Source of the DNA: VGWF01 sp964423465
Lineage (GTDB): Bacteria > Verrucomicrobiota > Kiritimatiellia > PWTM01
Assembly: GCA_964423465.1 (NCBI GenBank)
Contig: CAYRFK010000305.1
Location: 1-5,329 of the forward strand
Length of the DNA stretch: 5,329 nucleotides
Direction: 5' to 3'
Within the stretch, counting starts at the first letter, position 1; each line of letters starts with the position of its first letter. A program made the position numbers and the translations under genes. The notes under the pieces were generated by a model, which was not told the DNA's origin, did no database searches, and saw only the letters and a list, made by a program, of their open reading frames with translations. Shown piece by piece: positions 1 to 5,329 of this stretch.

Positions 1-1
1 C

Positions 2-1348
2 ATGTTTTATACGCGTCGCCTCACCGCGCAAGACGATTCGCTCACCTTCGAGACGATTGCCGGTGCGCATCGCGTGGATGGTTTTAGCGGCGATGCACTC
101 GAACTGTATGACGTGACCGACCCGGCTGACCCGGTGCGTGTGACGAATCCGGCTATCGCTTCGCGCGCGATGACGTTTGGCGCAACGGCGACGCATCGTT
201 ATCTCGCGCTGGGACCGAACGGACGCAAAGTCCCGGCGCGCATCGCGCCGATGTCGAACGTGAATTTGCGCTCGCCACAACAACGCGCCGATTATGTGAT
301 GATTGCGCATCCCGATTTTGTCGCCGCGCTTCAACCACTCGTCAAGTATCGTGCCGAGCGTGGCTTGATTACACAACTCGTGACGATTGGCGACGTGTAC
401 GATAATTTTGCCGGTGGCAACGAGACGCCGTTTGCCATTCGCGATTTTCTCCGGTACACGCAGGCGAGTTGGACGCGTCCCGCGCCGCGTTTTGTTTTGC
501 TCGTCGGCAAAGCGAGTTATGATTATCGCGATTACACAAACGGTCCCAACAAAAATCTCGTGCCGACCTATGTGCTCGACACGTTGAACCTGAACGAATC
601 GGCGAGTGATAATTGGTTTGTGGCGCGCGACGAGCAATCCGGTTTGCCCGCGCTCGCGATTGGACGCATCCCAGCAAAAACACCCGACCAGGTCAAACGC
701 GTCGTGGACAAGCTCATCGCGTACGAATCCGCGCCGCTCACCGATTGGCAACGCCGTGCGGTTTACGCGACGGACGACAAGGAAACGAGTTTTGCCGAAT
801 TGGCGAACGAACTCGCCAAGACCTTGCCCGCGAACTTTCAAGCGCAAAAAATTCATCTTGCCGAACGCAAGGGCGACCTCGCTTCGGCACGACGCGACAT
901 TATCGCGCAGTGGAATCAGGGTGTCGGCATGGTTACGTACGTTGGGCATGGTTCGGTGGACACCTGGGCGGCGGGTCCGCTATTCAGTTCCGAGAACCTT
1001 AAAGAAATCAAAAACGGCGACCGCTTGCCGGTGCTCATCACACCGACGTGTCTCGACGGCTATTTTTATCATCCGCAAAAAGATTCGCTCGCCGAAGATG
1101 CGCTGTTCAAAACCGATGGCGGCATCATCCTCGGCATTGTGCCCACCGGCTTGTCGTTCCCGGACGCGCAACACTCGATGATGCAATTCTTGTACGCCGA
1201 GTTGTTTCAAAACGGTGCGAGCACGTGGGGCGAAGCGTTGGTGCGCGCCAAGCAAAAAATGAATGGCGAATTACCGGAGCAACGCGAAGTGATTGACACG
1301 TTTGGCTTGCTCGGTGACCCGGCTCTGCGGGTGATGTTGGGCAAATAA
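2..1348 (+). CDS. Peptidase C25 (gingipain-family) cysteine protease, 5'-truncated
   Basis: This is the C-terminal 448 residues of a caspase-like cysteine peptidase of family C25. The reading frame is open to the left edge, and the ATG at base 2 is probably an internal methionine, so any signal peptide lies outside the window. Residues about 1-95 resemble the beta-rich region that precedes the catalytic domain (LELYDVTDPADPVRVT at 33-48). The C25 domain starts near Y98 (DYVMIAHPDF). LLVGKASYDYRDY at 166-178 is a family core strand. The catalytic histidine is H316 in YVGHGS and the catalytic cysteine is C350 in TPTCLDGYF. Their 34-residue spacing is close to that of gingipain R. The protein ends just after the conserved LLGDPALR motif (436-443), so there is no C-terminal Ig or type IX sorting domain. 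Family members are secreted or surface proteases; PorU is a sortase-like relative. The substrate cannot be told from sequence. A strong terminator follows. Confidence 0.9.
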   Translation: MFYTRRLTAQDDSLTFETIAGAHRVDGFSGDALELYDVTDPADPVRVTNPAIASRAMTFGATATHRYLALGPNGRKVPARIAPMSNVNLRSPQQRADYVMIAHPDFVAALQPLVKYRAERGLITQLVTIGDVYDNFAGGNETPFAIRDFLRYTQASWTRPAPRFVLLVGKASYDYRDYTNGPNKNLVPTYVLDTLNLNESASDNWFVARDEQSGLPALAIGRIPAKTPDQVKRVVDKLIAYESAPLTDWQRRAVYATDDKETSFAELANELAKTLPANFQAQKIHLAERKGDLASARRDIIAQWNQGVGMVTYVGHGSVDTWAAGPLFSSENLKEIKNGDRLPVLITPTCLDGYFYHPQKDSLAEDALFKTDGGIILGIVPTGLSFPDAQHSMMQFLYAELFQNGASTWGEALVRAKQKMNGELPEQREVIDTFGLLGDPALRVMLGK

Positions 1349-1366
1349 ACACGACCGTACATTCCG

Positions 1367-1415
1367 GGCGAGGTCGTTCGCGTTTTGCGCGCAACGCCTC
1401 GCCTGTTTTGTTTTT
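1367..1415 (+). terminator. Rho-independent terminator after the C25 peptidase gene
   Basis: Arms GGCGAGG (1367-1373) and CCTCGCC (1397-1403) pair perfectly. Inside them CGTT/AACG and CGCG/CGCG pair as well, with one bulged T (1374), one bulged C (1392) and a TTTTG loop (1383-1387). That gives 15 pairs in all, followed at once by TGTTTTGTTTTT. It lies 18 bases past the peptidase stop and so separates that gene from the downstream operon. The T tract is only useful for + strand transcription. Confidence 0.85.
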
Positions 1416-1435
1416 CGTTGATTGCGTGGTAAACT
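1408..1435 (+). promoter_or_regulatory. Weak candidate sigma-70-type promoter for the glycosyltransferase operon
   Basis: TTGTTT (1408-1413) and TAAACT (1430-1435) are separated by 16 bases and lie about 36 bases before the TTG start. Each matches the consensus only partly (3/6 and 4/6), and the -35 box would overlap the terminator T tract. It is the best pair seen in the 123-base gap, where a promoter is expected because a terminator precedes it. The evidence is weak. Confidence 0.2.
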
Positions 1436-1457
1436 CGTGCTGAGTCATTTTGGTGCG

Positions 1458-1463
1458 AAAGGA
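1458..1463 (+). promoter_or_regulatory. Ribosome binding site fixing the TTG start of the GT2 gene
   Basis: AAAGGA ends 8 bases before the TTG at 1472. No ATG or GTG in the correct frame sits at a usable distance from it: the GTG at 1467 runs into a TGA two codons later. The site therefore supports the TTG as the real start. Confidence 0.6.
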
Positions 1464-1471
1464 AACGTGGG

Positions 1472-2452
1472 TTGATTCAAGCGGGTGCGCGTGCGTCTGT
1501 GATCGTGCCGGCATTTAACGCCGCAAAAATTTTACGCGAGGGTCTCGTGGCGTTGCAAAACCAAACGTGTCCGCCGCTTGAAATCATCGTCGTGGACGAT
1601 GGCTCGACCGACGCCACAGGCGAGGTCGCACAGGCATGTGGCGCGCGCGTGTTGCATCAAGCGCATCGCGGACCGGCGGCGGCGCGCAACCTGGGCGCGG
1701 AACAGGCTTGCGGCGAGGTGCTCTTGTTCACGGACGCCGATTGTGTGCCCGCGCCGGATTGGGTCGCGCAAATGCTCGCGCCGTTGGTTGATGCCAATGT
1801 CGTTGCGACCAAGGGCACGTACCGCTCGCGGCAACGTTCGCTCGTTGCGCGACTGGTGCAACTCGAGTACGCGATGCGCTATGAGCGAATGGCGCAGTTC
1901 GACAGTATTGATTTTGTGGACACCTATTCAGCGGCGTTTCGGCGCGACACTTTTTTGCGTGTTGGCGGATTTGATGCCGTGTTTCCGATTCCGTCCGCCG
2001 AAGATGTGGACTTGTCTTTTCGCTTGGCGCGTCAAGGTTGCCGGATGGTGTTTGCGCCGGATGCCTGGGTCTGGCACACGCATCCGACCTCGCTTCGCGT
2101 GTACCTCACGCGCAAAGCACAGTACGGTTGGTGGCGTGCGTTGCTCTATCTGCGTTTCCCGGAAAAAATTCGTGGCGATGCGCACACCGCGCCTCAACTC
2201 AAAATTCAATTTGCCTTGTTCGCGTTGCTCGGACTGACTTTGGTGGGCGCGCTCGTCTGGCAACCGCTCGCGCTCGTTGCGTTTGGGGCGTTCCTGGGCT
2301 TGGTTGCGACGACGTTGCCGTTCGCGCGTTGGGCGTGGCGACGCGATGCGACCGTTGCGTTGCTTTCAATTCCAATTATGCTTTTGCGTGTCGTCGTGCA
2401 AGGGTTTGCGCTCGCGTTGGGTTTGGTGCGTTATGGTATTTTTGCGCGCTGA
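1472..2452 (+). CDS. Family 2 glycosyltransferase with C-terminal membrane helices
   Basis: This 326-residue protein transfers a sugar from a nucleotide-activated donor, most likely to a lipid-linked or membrane acceptor on the cytoplasmic face. The GT-A fold begins directly at SVIVPAFNAA (residues 9-18). The motifs are in the expected order: VDDGST (41-46) for nucleotide binding, the metal-binding DxD as TDAD (87-90), GGFD (165-168), and the acidic EDVDLSFR (177-184) that normally supplies the catalytic base. W201-H202 and the following SLRVYLTRKAQYGWWRAL match the usual end of the domain. Residues about 246-284 and 293-320 are hydrophobic and should form two to four membrane helices. The start is TTG, supported by a well-spaced AAAGGA; starting at the next in-frame GTG would remove the first beta strand. 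It is the first gene of the apparent operon, and its 3' end overlaps the next gene by 20 bases. Donor and acceptor are unknown. Confidence 0.93.
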   Translation: MIQAGARASVIVPAFNAAKILREGLVALQNQTCPPLEIIVVDDGSTDATGEVAQACGARVLHQAHRGPAAARNLGAEQACGEVLLFTDADCVPAPDWVAQMLAPLVDANVVATKGTYRSRQRSLVARLVQLEYAMRYERMAQFDSIDFVDTYSAAFRRDTFLRVGGFDAVFPIPSAEDVDLSFRLARQGCRMVFAPDAWVWHTHPTSLRVYLTRKAQYGWWRALLYLRFPEKIRGDAHTAPQLKIQFALFALLGLTLVGALVWQPLALVAFGAFLGLVATTLPFARWAWRRDATVALLSIPIMLLRVVVQGFALALGLVRYGIFAR

Positions 2453-3761
2453 GTTCAAGTGGTTGGCGTTCGTCGTGTGTGCCGTGCTCATCGTCTATGC
2501 GTTGACCATGCCGGCGTCGCTCACGTGGGCGCACGATGGCGCGGATGGCGGCGACCTGGCAAGCGCGATTGTGCGCGGCGCATTGCCGCATCCGCCCGGT
2601 TTTCCGGCGTACTTGATTTTCGGCGATGTGTTTGCGCGCGTGCCGATGGGCGAGGTCGCGTATCGCTTGAACTGGCTCTCGGCGTTGAGCGCGGTGGGCG
2701 CGAGCGTATTGATTTTTTTTGTCGTGTTGCGCGCGAACCAAAATTATTTTGTCGCGAGTGTTGCAGGTTTGGCGTTCGCGTTCGCGCCGCTCGTGTGGTC
2801 GCAAGCGATCATCGTCGAAGTGTACACGCTTGCCGGCTTGTTCGCCGCGCTGATGTTATTGCTCGCGCAATTCGATGCGCCGACCTGGGTGCGCGCCGCG
2901 ACCCTGGGTCTCGCGTGCGGTGCGCATCCCACGCTCGTTTTGCTTGCGCCGCTGATTGTTCCCCGACCTGACCGATTTGAAAAACCGGTTAGGTCTTTGG
3001 GCGCATTTCTCCTCGCGTGGCTCGCGATGTACGACGGCGCATTGTTTGTGTTCAATCGCGCGCCGTCGGCGTGGGGCGATGTGACGACGATTCAAGGTTG
3101 GTGGTCGTTCGTCAGCGGCGAAATGTATCGCGGTTATCTGTTTGCCTTGCCCATCGCCGAATTGCCCGCGCGCGCGTTCGCGTTGATTGTGTTGATGCTC
3201 AAACAATTCATGCCGCCGGGCGCATTGCTCGCCGCATACGGGTTTGCGCAACGTTGGCGCGAGCGTCGCGCTCAAGCGCTTCTCGAACTGCTCGCGTTTG
3301 CCGCGATTGCGCTGTTCGCATTGTTGTACGACACGAGCGATTCGCGTGCCTATCTTTTGATTGCGATGCCGCTCGCCGCGTTTTGGTTGGCGCAGGGTAT
3401 TGCGCGCGTGCCCAATCGTTGGCGTCTTGTCTTGGTCGTGTTGCCGGTTTTGCAATTGGGAATTTTTTGGAGTGAGATGAATCTGCGCGATGATCGCGTG
3501 GCGATTGACTGGGCAGAACAAATTTTACGCGCCGCGCCGGCGAATGCGATTGTGTTGACCGAGCGCGACGCGCACACCTTTGCGTTATGGTACGCGCGCG
3601 ATGTGCGCGGTCTGCGTCCCGACGTGATTGTCCTGGATCGTGACCTGTGGGCGCAAACAAGTTATCGCCAAATGATGACGCGCGAATTTAATTTGCCGGA
3701 TGCGGCAACGGCAGACGAGTCTGCGCAACAATCGGCGCGCGCGATGGAGTGGGTGCGATGA
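2433..3761 (+). CDS. DUF2723 (TMEM260-like) polytopic membrane protein, putative GT-C glycosyltransferase
   Basis: This 442-residue integral membrane protein resembles DUF2723, whose human relative TMEM260 is a protein O-mannosyltransferase. Such GT-C enzymes use a lipid-linked sugar and act on the outer face of the membrane. After a first helix (about 10-28) comes the family signature: the acidic loop DGADGGD (35-41), then GALPHPPGFPAYLIFG (49-64), YRLNWLSAL (78-86) and SQAIIVEVYTL (123-133). Roughly ten hydrophobic segments follow (near 84-99, 106-124, 131-146, 154-176, 188-206, 248-265, 285-299, 306-322 and 328-346). The soluble C-terminal part (355-442) carries the typical ILRAAPANAIVLTERDAHTFALWY and GLRPDVIVLDRD. 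The ATG at 2433 is chosen because it leaves a short positively charged leader before helix 1. Its ribosome site is poor and it overlaps the GT2 gene by 20 bases, suggesting translational coupling. The frame is open further upstream to 2277, but that part only shadows the GT2 gene. Acceptor specificity is inferred, not shown. A palindrome interrupts the loop at residues 178-188. Confidence 0.85.
   Translation: MVFLRAEFKWLAFVVCAVLIVYALTMPASLTWAHDGADGGDLASAIVRGALPHPPGFPAYLIFGDVFARVPMGEVAYRLNWLSALSAVGASVLIFFVVLRANQNYFVASVAGLAFAFAPLVWSQAIIVEVYTLAGLFAALMLLLAQFDAPTWVRAATLGLACGAHPTLVLLAPLIVPRPDRFEKPVRSLGAFLLAWLAMYDGALFVFNRAPSAWGDVTTIQGWWSFVSGEMYRGYLFALPIAELPARAFALIVLMLKQFMPPGALLAAYGFAQRWRERRAQALLELLAFAAIALFALLYDTSDSRAYLLIAMPLAAFWLAQGIARVPNRWRLVLVVLPVLQLGIFWSEMNLRDDRVAIDWAEQILRAAPANAIVLTERDAHTFALWYARDVRGLRPDVIVLDRDLWAQTSYRQMMTREFNLPDAATADESAQQSARAMEWVR
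2965..2995. repeat. 31-base palindromic element inside the DUF2723 gene
   Basis: GACCTGACCG (2965-2974) pairs with CGGTTAGGTC (2986-2995) over 10 positions, nine Watson-Crick and one G-T. The 11-base middle part can add three A-T pairs. It is read in frame as the hydrophilic stretch R178-S188 (RPDRFEKPVRS) between two membrane helices. Its composition (A-rich centre, GACC/GGTC ends) differs from the GCG/CGC-rich surroundings, which suggests an inserted small palindromic repeat. No second copy occurs in this window. Confidence 0.6.
3746..3749 (+). promoter_or_regulatory. Ribosome binding site for the DUF4012 gene
   Basis: GGAG lies 8 bases before the ATG at 3758, inside the last codons of the DUF2723 gene. 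Together with the ATGA overlap it supports this start and coupled translation. Confidence 0.55.
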
Positions 3762-5329
3762 GGTGGACACGCTGGCTGGCTTGGAGCTTGATCGCGCTCG
3801 GCGCGGTGTTGATTTTGTTCTGGCTCGTGCGTGTTGTCATTGTTGCGCAATCACTACGGACGCACCTCGCGCAATTTGAATCGCTCGCGACGAGCGCGGG
3901 CGCGAGCGACCCGGCGTACGTGTGCAACCTGGTCTGGGACACGCGCGATGATGTGACGAGCGTACGGCGCGACCTAGGCGGCATCGTTGGCGTTGCGCCA
4001 ATCCTGGGTTGGCTTCCCGGCGTCGGCGGCGATTTGCGTGCCGCGCCGAGTTTGCTTGTTGCGGGCGGCGAATCGCTCAATGCCGGTTCATTGATTTGCG
4101 AAGCAATGGCATATTCCGGCGCGAGTAGTTTTTCGCTTGAAGAGGTGGCGCGCGCGTTCGCCGAAAATCCGGCGCGCATTCGCGATGCGATCAGTGCATT
4201 CACGCGCGCCGACCAAGCAATGATGAACGTGGATGCGACGAACGTTTCGTCGCGTGTCGCCGCGATCAAGCGTGCGCTTTCGCTCGTGCGTGCCGGGCTG
4301 GAACTCGCGTCGCACATGCAACGGCTCGGCGGATTCGATCAACCGCGCACCTATCTTTTGCTTGCGCTCAACGAAGACGAACTGCGACCCGGCGGCGGGT
4401 TTATCACCGGGGTGGGTCAGGTGCGCGTCGAGCGTGGACGCATCGCGGCGATCTCGTTTCGGGATAGTTATGCGGTGGATGATTTTTCCAAACCGTACCC
4501 CGAACCGCCCGAACCGCTCAAACGTTACATGGGCATTGACCAGTGGGTTTTTCGAGACAGCAACTGGTCGCCCGATTTTCCCGCCTCAGCGCAACAAGCC
4601 ATCGAGTTGTATCGCGTGAGTGATGCGACGACGATTGAAGGCGTGATTGCAGTTGACCAGCGCGCAGTGCAAGCATTGATTGCCGCCATCGGTCCGCTCA
4701 CGATCCCTGATTCGCGTGAGCCGATCACTGGCGCAAATCTCATCGCCTACATTCATCGTGCCTGGGCGCCGAGTGATGGTTCGTTTGCCGGCAATTGGTG
4801 GGCGCGCCGCAAATCATTTATGGGACCGCTTGCCGATGCTATGCGCGCCAAAATCGAAGCCGGTGATTTCAACAAGGTCGCGCTCGCCGAAACGCTTTTG
4901 CGTTTGATTGAGACAAAGCATCTGCAAATTTATTTTGGCGCACCCGAAGCGCAAACAATTTTGCGCGAACAATCCTGGGACAGCGCCCTGCGCGCCAGCG
5001 GCGACGATTACTTGATGGTTGTGGATGCAAACCTGGGTTACAACAAGGTGAGCGCGCGCGTGCAATCGAGTGTGGCGTATCAAATGGATTTGAGCGCGTC
5101 GCCGCCGAAAGCCGAATTGGATTTGGTTTACACGCACACGGTCGCCGCGAATTATCCGTGCCGACCGGAAGCGCGGTACGATGCGGTGTACACGCAAATG
5201 ATGGAGCGCTGTTACTGGAACTATTTGCGTGTGCTGGTGCCGGCAAATTCGCAACTCGACCAGGCGACCCAGGTTCCACTTGCGGCGTCGGCGGTGTGGT
5301 CGCGCGAGAGTGAGGCGGGCGCGGTCGTC
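3758..5329 (+). CDS. DUF4012 family membrane-anchored extracytoplasmic protein, 3'-truncated
   Basis: The frame stays open from the ATG at 3758 to the last base, giving 524 residues with the C-terminus missing. One N-terminal membrane helix (about 9-29) follows the basic MRWTR, so the rest should lie outside the cytoplasm. Residues about 35-190 are mostly alpha-helical in character. The DUF4012 core then shows its hallmarks: YLLLALNEDELRPGGGFITG (199-218), RDSNWSPDFPASAQQA (266-281), TIEGVIAVDQRAVQALIAAIGPL (292-314) and DANLGYNKVSARVQSSVAYQMDL (423-445). Cysteines at 56, 114, 468 and 485 could form disulfides. The biochemical function of the family is not established; it is often found near exopolysaccharide or glycan genes, which fits here. 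Its start overlaps the DUF2723 stop as ATGA, with a good GGAG upstream, so the two are probably co-translated. The family assignment is confident, the role is not. Confidence 0.88.
   Translation, partial: MRWTRWLAWSLIALGAVLILFWLVRVVIVAQSLRTHLAQFESLATSAGASDPAYVCNLVWDTRDDVTSVRRDLGGIVGVAPILGWLPGVGGDLRAAPSLLVAGGESLNAGSLICEAMAYSGASSFSLEEVARAFAENPARIRDAISAFTRADQAMMNVDATNVSSRVAAIKRALSLVRAGLELASHMQRLGGFDQPRTYLLLALNEDELRPGGGFITGVGQVRVERGRIAAISFRDSYAVDDFSKPYPEPPEPLKRYMGIDQWVFRDSNWSPDFPASAQQAIELYRVSDATTIEGVIAVDQRAVQALIAAIGPLTIPDSREPITGANLIAYIHRAWAPSDGSFAGNWWARRKSFMGPLADAMRAKIEAGDFNKVALAETLLRLIETKHLQIYFGAPEAQTILREQSWDSALRASGDDYLMVVDANLGYNKVSARVQSSVAYQMDLSASPPKAELDLVYTHTVAANYPCRPEARYDAVYTQMMERCYWNYLRVLVPANSQLDQATQVPLAASAVWSRESEAGAVV

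Noticed and set aside
606..1181. Second plus-strand open frame of 191 codons within the peptidase gene.
   Set aside because: It is an Arg/Ser-rich out-of-frame product that overlaps the catalytic region of the C25 domain; it is a shadow frame.
2277..2432. Upstream extension of the DUF2723 reading frame (52 extra codons).
   Set aside because: It lies entirely inside the GT2 coding region, encodes an Arg/Cys/Trp-rich sequence unlike the family, and would place a non-family leader before helix 1. The ATG at 2433 gives the expected N-terminus.
1619..2658. Recurring word GGCGAGGTCG at 1367, 1619 and 2649, considered as a dispersed operator or uptake-type signal.
   Set aside because: Two of the copies simply encode Gly-Glu-Val in favoured codons and the third is part of the terminator stem. 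Spacing and context are unrelated.
2856..3521. Long minus-strand open frame of 221 codons opposite the DUF2723 gene.
   Set aside because: Its translation is Arg/Gln/His-rich with no recognisable fold. It is the usual antisense shadow of a GC-rich gene with strong third-position bias.
3881..3909. Perfect 9-bp inverted repeat TCGCTCGCG / CGCGAGCGA with an 11-base spacer in the DUF4012 gene.
   Set aside because: It is made of the same GCG/CGC/TCG codon words that fill the window and encodes an ordinary Ser/Ala-rich stretch. It has no T tract and no change in composition, so chance is the simplest explanation.
4235..4253. Perfect 8-bp hairpin GCGACGAA - CGT - TTCGTCGC in the DUF4012 gene.
   Set aside because: It lies mid-gene, with no T tract after it and no second copy seen. 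It is expected occasionally in CGN-rich coding sequence.
3688..4317. Minus-strand open frame of 209 codons opposite the DUF4012 gene.
   Set aside because: It is Ser/Ala/Thr-rich low-complexity translation without family motifs, and it lies opposite a gene with clear DUF4012 signatures.

Overview
The window is a GC-rich bacterial fragment carrying four genes, all on the + strand and almost without gaps. Codon use leans heavily on GCG, CGC and GTG-type codons in all four genes, with no stretch of foreign-looking composition. The gene content (a gingipain-type C25 peptidase without a Bacteroidetes-style sorting tail, a DUF2723 membrane protein and a DUF4012 protein) is the kind seen in Chloroflexota, especially Anaerolineae-like genomes. 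That taxonomic guess rests on remembered family distribution and not on a search.

Layout. Positions 2-1348 hold the C-terminal 448 residues of a peptidase C25 (gingipain family) protein with both catalytic residues in place; its N-terminus lies outside the window. A 123-base gap follows. It contains a strong compound hairpin with a T-rich tail (rho-independent terminator), a weak possible promoter, and a good ribosome binding site in front of a TTG start. From 1472 to the end of the window run three tightly packed genes: a family 2 glycosyltransferase with C-terminal membrane helices (1472-2452), a polytopic DUF2723 / TMEM260-like putative GT-C glycosyltransferase (2433-3761, overlapping its neighbour by 20 bases), and a single-pass membrane-anchored DUF4012 protein (3758 to beyond the right edge, overlapping by ATGA).

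The three downstream genes look like one translationally coupled operon for building or displaying a cell-surface glycan or glycoprotein. The GT2 would build a sugar precursor on the cytoplasmic face, the DUF2723 protein would be a lipid-linked-sugar transferase acting on the outer face, and DUF4012 would be an extracytoplasmic partner or substrate of unknown biochemistry. The upstream C25 peptidase is also expected to act outside the cytoplasm but is separated by a terminator, so it is probably a different transcription unit.

The most unusual sequence feature is a 31-base near-perfect palindrome (2965-2995) embedded in frame inside the DUF2723 gene. It encodes a short charged loop between two membrane helices and looks like a small palindromic repeat element tolerated in a coding region. 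No tRNA, rRNA, CRISPR array, insertion sequence or phage gene was seen.
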